64,000 nucleotides of DNA from CAZTLE01 sp964614415. Its GTDB lineage: Bacteria; Bacteroidota; Bacteroidia; Flavobacteriales; Flavobacteriaceae. The position numbers were made by a program, and so were the translations under genes. Positions 1 to 8,294 of the stretch are shown here, piece by piece. Every line of letters begins with the position of its first letter. Positions within the stretch are counted from its first letter, which is position 1. The stretch is taken from contig CAZTLE010000002.1 of assembly GCA_964614415.1 (NCBI GenBank), forward strand, positions 1-64,000. The letters run 5' to 3'. The notes beneath the pieces were generated by a model, which searched no databases, had not been told where the DNA came from, and saw only the letters and a list, made by a program, of their open reading frames with translations.

Positions 1-54
1 ATAAAGGGTGAGGATTATACTATGGTATATAACGGTTTACAGGAAATCCTATGA
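1..54 (+). CDS. 3' end of an unidentified gene (partial)
   Basis: An open frame enters from the left edge and ends with TGA at 52-54, overlapping the ATG of the next gene as ATGA. The last residues read GEDYTMVYNGLQEIL. The four-base overlap implies translational coupling with apbE. In this family apbE often sits beside Na+-translocating NADH:quinone reductase genes, but 17 residues are too few to identify the product. Confidence 0.55.
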   Translation: MKGEDYTMVYNGLQEIL

Positions 55-1055
55 AGTGGTATTACGCATTCATAATTGTGCTGATCTTAGGTTGTGAGTC
101 ACCTGAGCCCGAATTATCGGTGTATTCCGGAAATGCTTTCGGGACCACATATACGATCCAGCTATACACTTCCGAATTACCGGATATTGAGAAAGGCCTG
201 GATTCGGTGTTTTATGTGGTAAATAAATCGGTTAGCACCTACATGCCGGACAGCGATATTTCCAGGATCAATGCCGGTGATAGTACGGTTGTTGTGGATA
301 AGATATTTACGGATGTGTTCGAACTGTCTTCGGAAGTGCACAAACAATCGCAAGGATACTTCGACCCCACCATAGGAGTATTGCGAAATGCTTACGGCTT
401 TGGCGACGTAAAACCCCTTGAAAAGATCGATTCTGATGTTTTGGATTCCCTTATGCAGTTTGTTGGTTTCGGAAAAGTAAACCTCACGGAAGCCAACACA
501 ATTCGAAAGACACTCCCCGAAGTGTATTTTGACTTCAATGCAGTGGCGAAGGGATACGGAATTGATTGTATTGGCCGCTATTTAGAATCGGAAGGGATTA
601 AAGATTATTTGGTTGAATTGGGTGGAGAGATCCTGGCAAGAGGAACACACCTCTCCAAAGAGAAACTGTGGACTGTGGGAATCGAATCGGTAGATTCGGA
701 GATTGGTGATCGTTCCTATCAGGAAACCATCCAGTTGTCTGACCAGGCGATGGCTTCCTCCGGGAACTACCGGAAGTTTCGTATTGATTCGGTAACAGGG
801 CAGCGATATGTGCATACATTGAATCCGTTAACGGGTTCGGCGGAGAAGAGCGATGTAACCAGCGCTACAATTGTTGCTGAAGATTGTGCTACGGCGGACG
901 CTTATGCTACGGCGTGTATGGCCATGGGACTCAGTAAGGCCCAACAGATGCTCTCCCAACTAGGCGGAGTGGAAGCCTATCTTACCTACAATGATTCTTT
1001 GGGAGTGCCCAAAGTGTATATGACACGGGGATTTAAAGACCTGTTATCCGACTGA
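51..1055 (+). CDS. apbE: FAD:protein FMN transferase (ApbE), lipoprotein
   Basis: ApbE covalently attaches FMN to threonines of flavoproteins such as the NqrB/NqrC or RnfG subunits, using FAD and Mg2+, on the periplasmic side of the inner membrane. The 334-residue protein starts with a lipoprotein signal whose lipobox ends at Cys15 (LILGC). Family motifs follow in order: FDFNAVAKGYG (about 160-170), HTLNPLTG (about 255-262) and the Asp/Ala-rich DCATADA segment (about 278-284) for metal and FAD binding. The start overlaps the upstream stop as ATGA, so it is probably the last gene of an operon entering from the left. Its 3' end overlaps the convergent methyltransferase gene by 12 bases. Confidence 0.93.
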   Translation: MKWYYAFIIVLILGCESPEPELSVYSGNAFGTTYTIQLYTSELPDIEKGLDSVFYVVNKSVSTYMPDSDISRINAGDSTVVVDKIFTDVFELSSEVHKQSQGYFDPTIGVLRNAYGFGDVKPLEKIDSDVLDSLMQFVGFGKVNLTEANTIRKTLPEVYFDFNAVAKGYGIDCIGRYLESEGIKDYLVELGGEILARGTHLSKEKLWTVGIESVDSEIGDRSYQETIQLSDQAMASSGNYRKFRIDSVTGQRYVHTLNPLTGSAEKSDVTSATIVAEDCATADAYATACMAMGLSKAQQMLSQLGGVEAYLTYNDSLGVPKVYMTRGFKDLLSD

Positions 1056-1817
1056 TTTTTTCCCAACCGGAAGTAGTTCACCTTTGGCAAGCCGGTATTT
1101 ATCAATAGTCGCATCATCCATGGAAGCGGTGTAGTCAACTGCTTCAACGTCAAAACCGGCCTTGCGTAACTTTTCAAAGTAGTCCATTCCGTAAATGCGT
1201 ACGTGATCGTACTGCCCAAAAATGCGAGCTCGTTCTTTCGGATCCGTGATAGTGTCATCTTCAAAGGACTCCTGCCGCATTCTATCGTATGGAACCTGCA
1301 TAATGGCGGTTCCACCAGGGGCAAGCACTCTGTATAGCTCCTGCATGGCTGTATGGTCATCAGGAATATGTTCCAGCACGTGATTGCAGATTACGAAGTC
1401 ATAGGTATCATCTTCAAAGGGCAGGTCGCAAATATCCGCTTTCACATCGGCGATAGGAGAGTTGAGGTCGGTGGTGGTATAGTCCAGGTTTTTCATTTTT
1501 CGGAAGCGCTTGTAGAAAGCTTGTTCCGGGGCAAAATGTAACACCTTGATCGAATCGGTGAAAAACGAAGTTTCTTTTGTGAGATACAACCAGAAAAGAC
1601 GATGACGTTCCAGTGAGAGTGTTCCCGGAGCCAGAACATTCTCCCGAACCCGTTCATAACCATAGGGAAGAAACTTTCTGAAGGACTTACCATCAATAGG
1701 ATCGGTGTACCGTTTTCCTCTTAAGAACAATGCAATGATGGGTCGAACCACATAGCTTAAGCGAATCAGCAACGGTCTGGGGATAAGGTTTAAGAAGTAT
1801 TTGAACAGAGACTTCAA
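1044..1817 (-). CDS. class I SAM-dependent methyltransferase
   Basis: A 257-residue Methyltransf_11-type protein of unknown substrate. The SAM-binding core begins near residue 88, but motif I reads VLHFAPE instead of a glycine-rich GxGxG loop, a variant I associate with a Bacteroidota subgroup. It is followed by an acidic strand end (TTDLN), the DICDLPFEDDTYD segment and the post-II strand NHVLEHIPDD. The N-terminal 60 residues are basic and hydrophobic and may touch the membrane. It converges on apbE with a 12-base overlap and lies 15 bases beyond the GxxExxY gene on the same strand. Family assignment is firm; the substrate cannot be read from sequence. Confidence 0.85.
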   Translation of the reverse strand: MKSLFKYFLNLIPRPLLIRLSYVVRPIIALFLRGKRYTDPIDGKSFRKFLPYGYERVRENVLAPGTLSLERHRLFWLYLTKETSFFTDSIKVLHFAPEQAFYKRFRKMKNLDYTTTDLNSPIADVKADICDLPFEDDTYDFVICNHVLEHIPDDHTAMQELYRVLAPGGTAIMQVPYDRMRQESFEDDTITDPKERARIFGQYDHVRIYGMDYFEKLRKAGFDVEAVDYTASMDDATIDKYRLAKGELLPVGKKSVG

Positions 1818-1832
1818 TGGCTTACACAGGTT

Positions 1833-2207
1833 TCAGTAGGTCATGATAAATCGCTTCACACCGTCCTTTAAAATTTTGGTGTGAAAGTTAATCAATAATC
1901 CAATTGGGTAATTGCCCAGGCGAAGATAGGTTAATATTTGTGCAAAATGAACAGGAGAAAAAGCTTCGACCGTTTTCAGTTCGACTACTACTTTATTCTC
2001 TACGAGTAAGTCTAATTGATAGCCATGGTCTAAACAGACATCCTTGTAAAAAATGGGAAGGGGCTTTTGTTTCTCAACTCTGAAACCTTTCAATCTTAAT
2101 TCGTAACAGAGGCATTCTTCATAGGCAGATTTAAGCAGACCGGGCCCCAATGTGCGATGAACCTCAATAGCCGATCCTATCACGGCATCCGTAATTCTAT
2201 TGTGCAT
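1833..2207 (-). CDS. GxxExxY-family protein
   Basis: A 124-residue protein of the GxxExxY family, a compact PD-(D/E)XK nuclease-like fold of unknown role that is often found as stand-alone genes in Bacteroidota. The family N-terminus is present (ITDAVIGSAIEVHRTLGPG), then GLLKSAYEECL, where the Glu that names the family is Lys. The nuclease-like core DLLVENKVVVELKTVE carries the D...ExK arrangement, followed by the usual region FAQILTYLRLGNYPIGLLINF. It sits between map and the methyltransferase on the same strand. Apart from the Lys substitution the protein looks complete. Confidence 0.88.
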   Translation of the reverse strand: MHNRITDAVIGSAIEVHRTLGPGLLKSAYEECLCYELRLKGFRVEKQKPLPIFYKDVCLDHGYQLDLLVENKVVVELKTVEAFSPVHFAQILTYLRLGNYPIGLLINFHTKILKDGVKRFIMTY

Positions 2208-2275
2208 TTAGTTGTAAGGGGGCGGGACTTGTTAAACGATTTGTTCTCTGCGTATCTCAATGCAACAGTGAGAAC

Positions 2276-3094
2276 CTACAATACCAGCTCTTTCCGGCGG
2301 AATTCCTTCTCTTCATCACTTTCGATACCCAGAGCCTCATAGATATACCCAAAGGTTGAAAGCAATTCGGGCTTGCCGTCCACGACAGCAACATTGTGTT
2401 CAAAATGAGCGCTGGGTTTCCGGTCGAGAGTAAGAATGGTCCATCCGTCTGCCAGTTGCTCAATACGCCGTGTTCCCATGTTGATCATAGGTTCGATAGC
2501 GACGGTCATACCCTCAATGATTTTCTTACCCCGGCCGCGACGTCCGTAGTTAGGCATTTCCGGGTCTTCGTGCATGGTTCGGCCCAGTCCGTGGCCTACC
2601 AGTTCCCGGACGACACCATATCCATGTGCTTCACAATATTGCTGAATCGCATAGCCTACATCGCCGGTACGTTTTCCCACTTGTAATTCGCGGATTCCCA
2701 CGTAGAGTGATTCTTTCGTAACCCGGAGAAGTTTCTCTACTTCCGGACTGACCTCTCCGACAGGAAATGTATATGCATGATCTCCGTAGAATCCATTTTT
2801 TATGGCGCCGCAATCAATTGAAATGATATCTCCCTCTTTAAGCGGATCGTTGTTTGGAATTCCGTGAACCACCTGGGCATTGGGGCTCATGCAGAGGGTA
2901 TTTGGAAAATCGTAAAGTCCCAAAAACCCCGGAATAGCACCGTGATCCCTAATAAAGGTTTCGGCCAGTGCGTCCAACTCCAATGTAGTTACACCGGGCT
3001 TTACTTCTTTGGCAAGCATCCCAAGTGTCCTGGACACAATAAGCGCACTTTCGCGCATCAATTCTATTTCTTCTCGGGTCTTTGGTATAATCAT
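2276..3094 (-). CDS. map: methionine aminopeptidase, type I
   Basis: Removes the initiator methionine from nascent proteins in the cytoplasm. The 272-residue product starts at MIIPKTREEIE; a longer reading adds 22 basic residues that overlap the upstream gene and look spurious, while AGGA lies just before the chosen ATG. Metal-binding motifs of the M24 fold are present: IISIDCGAIKNGFYGDHAYTF with the two Asp ligands, the His in LVGHGLGRTMHEDPEMPNYG, and Glu residues in IEPMIN and the C-terminal FEHNVAVV region. The stop of the preceding HAD gene is 7 bases upstream, so the two are probably co-transcribed. Confidence 0.95.
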   Translation of the reverse strand: MIIPKTREEIELMRESALIVSRTLGMLAKEVKPGVTTLELDALAETFIRDHGAIPGFLGLYDFPNTLCMSPNAQVVHGIPNNDPLKEGDIISIDCGAIKNGFYGDHAYTFPVGEVSPEVEKLLRVTKESLYVGIRELQVGKRTGDVGYAIQQYCEAHGYGVVRELVGHGLGRTMHEDPEMPNYGRRGRGKKIIEGMTVAIEPMINMGTRRIEQLADGWTILTLDRKPSAHFEHNVAVVDGKPELLSTFGYIYEALGIESDEEKEFRRKELVL

Positions 3095-3101
3095 AGTCCT
3101 G

Positions 3102-3503
3102 CTAGAAGGGAAACCAGCCCTTCTTTTTTTTCTTTCCTGCGGCAGGCGGCGCGCCCGCACCTGTGAGCATTTGATATATTTCTCCCCAGCCCATTAATCC
3201 GCCAATATTGCGATCGTCGATAAAAAGATCAGCGTTGATCTTACGGCTGTATTTAGGGTCAAATTGTTCTTCCGGGAAGCTCTTATTCACTGCATAAAAC
3301 ACAATTCCATTCTCCTTGCAAAATTCAACCGCTTCCTCCAATTGCTTTCCGTTTCGGTAGGTCCATAAAATGAGACGATGCCCCTTGTCTTGCAGTTTCT
3401 TCATGGTTTCGAATGCAAACAGCATAGGCCTGCCAATGTTCGGATATTCATCCTCAACAATGGTGCCGTCAAAATCCACCGCTATGGTATATCTCTCAGT
3501 CAT
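3102..3503 (-). CDS. small HAD-superfamily hydrolase (BT0820-like)
   Basis: A 133-residue HAD hydrolase without a large cap. Motif I is DFDGTIVED (about residues 9-17) with both catalytic Asp residues, motif II lies in LILWTYRNG, and the acidic motif IV is DLFIDDRNIGG. A family member with a structure from Bacteroides (BT0820) has similar size, but its substrate is not known to me. The C-terminus is a basic tail with five consecutive lysines ending WFPF. It immediately precedes map on the same strand with a 7-base gap. Confidence 0.85.
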   Translation of the reverse strand: MTERYTIAVDFDGTIVEDEYPNIGRPMLFAFETMKKLQDKGHRLILWTYRNGKQLEEAVEFCKENGIVFYAVNKSFPEEQFDPKYSRKINADLFIDDRNIGGLMGWGEIYQMLTGAGAPPAAGKKKKKGWFPF

Positions 3504-3571
3504 AACCGTTATCGGAATTCGGGGCGGCTAAAATACGAATTATCCTACGTTATTCCTCGACGAGGACCGCT

Positions 3572-5086
3572 TTAAATTAAAGAGTCACATTCCATGGCTT
3601 CGGGCTTTTCAATACCCATGAGCCGCAGTATGGTAGGGGCTATATCTCCCAATATACCGCTTTCTACACTGGCAACGTCCGGATCAACCACAATAAGCGG
3701 AACCGGATTGGTCGTGTGCGCCGTATGAGGGCTACCGTCAGGATTTTGCATCGTTTCGCTGTTCCCGTGGTCTGCTATGACCAAAGTTGCATACCCGTTA
3801 TTCAAGGCGGCTGTAATGATCGCTTTACTGCAGGAATCGACAGTTTCACAGGCTTTGATCGCTGCGTCAAAATCACCGGTATGACCCACCATATCCGGGT
3901 TGGCGAAATTGAGGCAAATGAAATCGGCCGACTGTGATTCGATTTCAGGAATAATCTGATCCCGTATTTCGAAGGCACTCATCTCCGGTTTCAAGTCGTA
4001 TGTAGCCACTTTAGGTGAAGGGCACAGAATTCGCGATTCTCCGTCAAACGGTTCTTCCCGCCCACCGGAAAAGAAAAAGGTGACATGCGGGTATTTTTCA
4101 GTTTCGGCAATTCGAATCTGTCTTTTCCCTTCTCTGGACAGTACTTCTCCCAGCGTATCCTGTAAATTCTCCTTATCGTATACTACTTTGATGTTCTTGA
4201 ACGAATCGTCGTAGTTCGTGAGTGTGACGTAATGCAGCGAAAGGGAGGTCATTTCGTATTCGGTCATATCCCGCTGCGTGAGGACCTCGGTGAGTTGTCG
4301 CCCCCTGTCGGTTCTGAAATTGAAAAAGATCACGACATCATCGGCTTCTACGCATGACACCGGAGCACTATCTTTCATCATAACAATGGGTTCAATGAAC
4401 TCATCGGTGATTCCCTGTGAGTAGCTGTCTTTGATGCTTTGAACAGCATCCGTTGAAGGTGTTCCTTTACCCGCAACCAATAGATCATAGGCTTTCTTTA
4501 CCCGTTCCCAGCGTTTGTCACGGTCCATTGCGTAGTAACGTCCGATAATGGAAGCGATTGCGCCTGTGGTTTGCTCCATATGTGCCTGCAGGTCGGCAAT
4601 AAATTCAACACCCGACTGCGGATCAACATCACGGCCGTCGGTAAACGCATGTACAAATACATTGTCCAGTCCCTCATCGTTGGCAACGGTAAGCAGTCCT
4701 TTGAGATGCTCAATGTGGGAGTGGACTCCGCCATCGGAAACCAATCCCAGTAAATGGACATTCTTATCGTAGGTTTTGGCGTAGTCGAAGGCCTGTTTCA
4801 AGGCAGGTTCGTCGCGAAGGGTATCATTGGTCAGCGCTCTGTTGATCTTTGCCAGATCCTGATATACGATCCGTCCGGCTCCAAGGTTCATATGCCCCAC
4901 TTCGCTATTTCCCATCTGGCCCTCAGGAAGACCTACATTCATACCATGCGTAAGCAATTGTGAATTGGGATAGGTATTGTATAGTGAATCTATGTAGGGG
5001 GTGTCTGCCTGGGCTACGGCCGAAACTGCCGGGTCTTGTGTAACACCCCAACCGTCCAGGATCATCAGAAGGACTTTTTTGTTCAT
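3572..5086 (-). CDS. gpmI: 2,3-bisphosphoglycerate-independent phosphoglycerate mutase
   Basis: Interconverts 3- and 2-phosphoglycerate in glycolysis and gluconeogenesis with Mn2+. The 504-residue length is typical. The N-terminus MNKKVLLMILDGWG holds a metal-binding Asp, the catalytic Ser lies in GQMGNSEVGHMNLGAGR, and the C-terminal metal motif is DHGNSE, followed by the conserved HTAHTTNPVP segment. ATG at 5086 is chosen over a TTG nine bases upstream because that TTG is part of the -7 promoter box TAAATTTG. The gene is probably monocistronic, with its own promoter and a nearly leaderless mRNA. Confidence 0.95.
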   Translation of the reverse strand: MNKKVLLMILDGWGVTQDPAVSAVAQADTPYIDSLYNTYPNSQLLTHGMNVGLPEGQMGNSEVGHMNLGAGRIVYQDLAKINRALTNDTLRDEPALKQAFDYAKTYDKNVHLLGLVSDGGVHSHIEHLKGLLTVANDEGLDNVFVHAFTDGRDVDPQSGVEFIADLQAHMEQTTGAIASIIGRYYAMDRDKRWERVKKAYDLLVAGKGTPSTDAVQSIKDSYSQGITDEFIEPIVMMKDSAPVSCVEADDVVIFFNFRTDRGRQLTEVLTQRDMTEYEMTSLSLHYVTLTNYDDSFKNIKVVYDKENLQDTLGEVLSREGKRQIRIAETEKYPHVTFFFSGGREEPFDGESRILCPSPKVATYDLKPEMSAFEIRDQIIPEIESQSADFICLNFANPDMVGHTGDFDAAIKACETVDSCSKAIITAALNNGYATLVIADHGNSETMQNPDGSPHTAHTTNPVPLIVVDPDVASVESGILGDIAPTILRLMGIEKPEAMECDSLI

Positions 5087-5092
5087 CGAATG

Positions 5093-5124
5093 CAAATTTA
5101 AGGATATGAATACTTAAATCACAA
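5093..5124 (-). promoter_or_regulatory. Bacteroidota-type promoter of gpmI
   Basis: On the minus strand TAAATTTG (5093-5100) matches the Bacteroidota -7 consensus TAnnTTTG exactly, with a TTTG -33 element 21 bases upstream. Only six bases separate the -7 box from the ATG, so the transcript would have almost no leader. Confidence 0.6.
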
Positions 5125-5185
5125 AATTCAAATTCCAAATTCCAAATCCCAAACCTGACTACCGTCAGGCAGGTTCCAAATCCGC
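5122..5185. repeat. heptamer array plus inverted repeat (family B)
   Basis: Five diverged 7-base units (CAAAATT, CAAATTC twice, CAAATCC, CAAACCT) at 5122-5156 run into an inverted repeat at 5152-5175 (CCTGAC...GTCAGG inside AACC...GGTT), followed by another CCAAATCC-like unit. The array supplies part of the gpmI upstream promoter region. Confidence 0.7.
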
Positions 5186-5227
5186 CATGCTACTGCGGAT
5201 AAGCTATTGTTAAGCCTTAGATATTGT

Positions 5228-5476
5228 TCAATGTCGCTTTAGTTTCTTCCGATAGGATAGGAGTAAAATTATAAAGATAAGAACCGAAGCAAAGAGAACT
5301 ATTAGCCAGGGATTCAGAGGAAAACAAAACTCATTCGACGAGGACAGGCAGTAAACGGGGTATTCTTTGTCATCCAGTTCTCCTCCAACACCCATTAAAA
5401 TAATGACTACAGGAATTACGAAACTGACCATTAGAGCCGCTAGGTATGTTTTAGTCCTTAAAGTGGGCTTTTGCAA
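5228..5476 (-). CDS. small two-TM membrane protein, unknown
   Basis: An 82-residue protein with two predicted membrane segments (about residues 12-30 and 57-76) separated by an acidic, cysteine-containing loop (two Cys, in YCLSS and EFCFP), ending in a basic RKKLKRH tail. The longest frame starts with TTG at 5476, at the edge of a heptamer repeat. An ATG at 5431 would give 67 residues but would remove the basic N-terminus. I do not recognise a family. It lies between gpmI and the M48 peptidase gene on the same strand. The hydrophobic pattern makes it credible as a gene; the start is uncertain. Confidence 0.5.
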   Translation of the reverse strand: MQKPTLRTKTYLAALMVSFVIPVVIILMGVGGELDDKEYPVYCLSSSNEFCFPLNPWLIVLFASVLIFIILLLSYRKKLKRH

Positions 5477-5522
5477 AATTCAAAATTCAAAATTCAACAC
5501 TCAACACTCAACACTCAACACT
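5474..5522. repeat. two abutting heptamer arrays
   Basis: Three perfect copies of CAAAATT (5474-5494) followed directly by four perfect copies of CAACACT (5495-5522). The block ends three bases before the stop codon of the M48 gene. Confidence 0.9.
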
Positions 5523-5524
5523 CC

Positions 5525-6316
5525 TCAACCTCCGCTGCTGGTGCTGCCACCTTGTTTATAGGCTTCAATGACAGCTTTTATCCTTTCGATGCGATTGTCC
5601 GGATCGGGATGTGTACTTTGGAATTCGGGGACGCGATTAGGCCCTGCAGCTTCTTTAAGGATCTCCATAACATCGATCAGTTCATAGGGATCATAACCTG
5701 AATTTATCATAAAGATGACGCCAAGTTCATCGCTCTCCAATTCGTCGCCGCGTCCGTTGGTAAGCAAGGTATTTTGGCCGATTCCCGAAACCAAACCTCC
5801 TGCGTCCGCACCTACGGAAGCCCCGGTGGCTAGCGTTTGCCAAAACTCGGTATTCGCAATACGTTCCGCTGAGTGCCTGCCGAGAACATGACCGATTTCG
5901 TGCCCCAGGATTCCGGCCAGTTGGTCTTCGGTCTCCAATTTAGAGAACAGGGCATAGGTGATAAAGATCTGTCCGCCAGGGAGGGCAAATGCGTTAATGG
6001 CCCGCTCATCCGCCAGCAAGTGAAATTCGTATTTATAGGGAGTCTCTTTCGCAATGCTGTTCTGAACGAGTTTGTTCCCTACCATATCCACAAAATCCTG
6101 CATGCGATTATCGGGATGAAGCCCACCGTGTTGCTGGGCCATTTGGGGCGCGCTCTGCAAGCCGATGGCAATTTCCTCTTCGGCATTCATCGAGATCACT
6201 TGCTTTCGTCCGGTATATGGATTCGTTTCCGTATTACCCCATTTCTTGAAGAAGGCAAAAGCGACAATGGCCAGCCCGATCAAGATTCTGATTTTCCAAC
6301 TTCCTCTTAGTCTCAT
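5525..6316 (-). CDS. M48-family metallopeptidase
   Basis: A 263-residue zinc peptidase anchored by an N-terminal membrane segment (about residues 9-23) with the rest predicted to be periplasmic. The zinc site is HEIGH at residues 139-143 in GILGHEIGHVLGRHS, with the third ligand likely in GDELESDELGV. A loss of the C-terminal repeats seen in BepA/YfgC leaves a compact Loip/YcaL-like form. Such proteins take part in outer-membrane protein quality control, but the substrate here is unknown. The C-terminus is a Gly/Ser-rich tail (GGSTSSGG) ending next to the heptamer arrays. Confidence 0.88.
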   Translation of the reverse strand: MRLRGSWKIRILIGLAIVAFAFFKKWGNTETNPYTGRKQVISMNAEEEIAIGLQSAPQMAQQHGGLHPDNRMQDFVDMVGNKLVQNSIAKETPYKYEFHLLADERAINAFALPGGQIFITYALFSKLETEDQLAGILGHEIGHVLGRHSAERIANTEFWQTLATGASVGADAGGLVSGIGQNTLLTNGRGDELESDELGVIFMINSGYDPYELIDVMEILKEAAGPNRVPEFQSTHPDPDNRIERIKAVIEAYKQGGSTSSGG

Positions 6317-6343
6317 GATTAGTGTTTTTGCCTATTAAAGGTA

Positions 6344-7081
6344 CTAAAGTAATTTGGGATTGATATCGAGAATATTCTGGGAACGATACCGGTTGATAAA
6401 GTCATCTGTAAAGTGCTCGCTCCCCGCTATTTTTTCTTCCTGAAGTACCTGCTTGATATCCAGTTTTCGGTACTCCTGAAGCATGGGTTTTGACACCGGA
6501 GCATAGCTAAAATGCCAGGGTTCGTACTTAAAGCCCATTCTGCCCGGCAGATCGGTATAAACCTCATAAAAACCAAAATCTTCGGCATGCTCATCCAACC
6601 ACTCTTTTAGTTTGCAGAAAGCGCCTTTTCCATGAAAGTGTCGTTCCTGGAGTACACTTTCGGGACGCGGCCGTCCATTGGCATCAATAATGTCGATGTC
6701 CGTGCCCCAATGGTGCCGGGAGGTTCCCGGTATGGTGGAGTACTCAATTATTTTTTCTATAGCTGCTATGGGTGAAAGTCCCTGCCCGGTAAATCGCCTG
6801 TACTTACCTTCAAAGATCTCTTTTTGCCGCTGAAAGCTGCGATAGGCTGAGACCATCTCAATGGCAATACCCTGAGTTGCTGCCTGGGTTTTCATACGTT
6901 GATAGCTATCAAACGCTTCCGGGTGCATTTTAAAGCCATCCCCTTTGAACTCCGGATTGCCCTTCCCAATAAGTTGATCGCGGGTATAGGTCGGATTCAA
7001 AAGGGGCCAGGACCACCCTTTGGAGGTAGCAATCCCAAACCCGGCCAATGTTGTTGTTTGAATAAATGTACGTCGCTTCAT
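6344..7081 (-). CDS. M15B D-alanyl-D-alanine carboxypeptidase-like protein
   Basis: A 245-residue exported VanY/DdcY-type peptidase expected to trim D-Ala from peptidoglycan stems. The N-terminus MKRRTFIQTTTLAGFGIA resembles a twin-arginine signal, noteworthy because tatA is present in this window. Zinc motifs are SRHHWGTDIDI (the SxHxxGxxxD signature) and EPWHFSY (Glu and His). The start lies 42 bases from the divergent GNAT gene, so the two share a promoter region. It is likely monocistronic. Confidence 0.88.
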   Translation of the reverse strand: MKRRTFIQTTTLAGFGIATSKGWSWPLLNPTYTRDQLIGKGNPEFKGDGFKMHPEAFDSYQRMKTQAATQGIAIEMVSAYRSFQRQKEIFEGKYRRFTGQGLSPIAAIEKIIEYSTIPGTSRHHWGTDIDIIDANGRPRPESVLQERHFHGKGAFCKLKEWLDEHAEDFGFYEVYTDLPGRMGFKYEPWHFSYAPVSKPMLQEYRKLDIKQVLQEEKIAGSEHFTDDFINRYRSQNILDINPKLL

Positions 7082-7123
7082 TTCCTTACTGAAGTCATTA
7101 AAATTACTATTAATTTAGCACAT

Positions 7124-7552
7124 ATGAATGTTCGCTTTGAGATAATACCGACATCCCAAATTGAGATCATAATTCCCTACTTGCAGGAATTAGGCCAACA
7201 TAGCATTCCGGAGGAAGTTCTTCGGGAGCGGGTACTTGAAATGGCAACCCAAAACTATGAATGTCTGGGTATTTACGACGACACGGATCTCATCGGAATT
7301 TGCGGTATGTGGTTTCAAACCCGCCATTACTCAGGTCGCAGCCTGGAGGTAGATCACGTAATTATTAGTGATTTGTACAGAAGTAAGGGGATAGGCAATC
7401 TCCTTATGGAATTTGTGTACGATCATGCCCGAAACAAGAAGTGCAACTGGGTGGAACTAAACACCTATGTCGATAACTACCCTTCCCATAAATTCTACTA
7501 CAACCAGGGGTTTATTTCCCGGGGATATCACATGATCAAAAAACTCAGCTAA
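7124..7552 (+). CDS. GNAT-family N-acetyltransferase
   Basis: A 142-residue acetyltransferase starting at MNVRFEIIP; longer frames overlap the divergent M15 gene. The acetyl-CoA binding region is VDHVIISDLYRSKGIGNLLMEF, where RSKGIG matches the Q/RxxGxG/A loop, and the C-terminal FYYNQGF is the usual FYxxxGF segment. No substrate can be assigned. Its last 8 bases overlap the end of pepE on the opposite strand. Confidence 0.85.
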   Translation: MNVRFEIIPTSQIEIIIPYLQELGQHSIPEEVLRERVLEMATQNYECLGIYDDTDLIGICGMWFQTRHYSGRSLEVDHVIISDLYRSKGIGNLLMEFVYDHARNKKCNWVELNTYVDNYPSHKFYYNQGFISRGYHMIKKLS

Positions 7553-8252
7553 GATCATTCAGTAAGCTGCCCGATTCGATTTCATAGGCTTCTTTGCCAT
7601 GTTCAAATACTCGAACTGAGAGCCCTCCGCGTAAAACAATATCATTCCCGGTCACGCGCAACCAACTGCCCTCCCGCAATCCGATCACAGGGATTTGATT
7701 CTGGCTGTGAAATTCTCCGATGCGGTCTTCCCTGGTTTCGCCCATATGGGTGCTGTTCGGATCGGGATCCAAATAGTGCGGATTAATATTGAATGGAACG
7801 GTTCCCAGGGTTTTGAACGAGGGTGGGTAGACAATCGGCATATCATTAGTAGTTTGCATGGTCACGCCACAGATATTGCTTCCGGCGCTGGTGCCCAGGT
7901 ACGGTGTGCCATTAAAAATCGCCTCTCGCAATGGCGCCATAACCTGATTTTGATACAATTGACTTACCAGCAAAAAGGTGTTACCGCCCCCTGTGAAAAT
8001 CCCTTTGGCCTGGGAAACGGCTTCAGCCGGGTTGGGAAATGTGTGGATTCCTGTAACCTTCTTTCCGATATCGGAAAAATACTTAGAAGCCAATTCCGTA
8101 TAGACATCATGTGACCTTCCGCCGGGTCGGGCATAAGGAATGAACAATATCTCATCGATATCCGAATAAAACTTGATAAGAGATTCTTTCAGATATTCCA
8201 GATAAGACTGACCGTGAACTGTGGATGTGCTGGCAATGATGAGATTTTTCAT
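7545..8252 (-). CDS. pepE: dipeptidase PepE (aspartyl dipeptidase, S51)
   Basis: Cytoplasmic serine peptidase that hydrolyses dipeptides with N-terminal aspartate. The 235-residue length matches the family. The nucleophile serine lies in GTSAGSNICG, preceded by the FTGGGNTF loop, and the conserved NPHY segment follows (FNINPHYLDP). It converges with the GNAT gene (8-base overlap). A TAACTTTA element about 20 bases upstream of the ATG could be its -7 box. Confidence 0.93.
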   Translation of the reverse strand: MKNLIIASTSTVHGQSYLEYLKESLIKFYSDIDEILFIPYARPGGRSHDVYTELASKYFSDIGKKVTGIHTFPNPAEAVSQAKGIFTGGGNTFLLVSQLYQNQVMAPLREAIFNGTPYLGTSAGSNICGVTMQTTNDMPIVYPPSFKTLGTVPFNINPHYLDPDPNSTHMGETREDRIGEFHSQNQIPVIGLREGSWLRVTGNDIVLRGGLSVRVFEHGKEAYEIESGSLLNDLS

Positions 8253-8294
8253 AAGGCGTAATTATATAGCTTAAAGTTAATGAGGATTTTCGAA

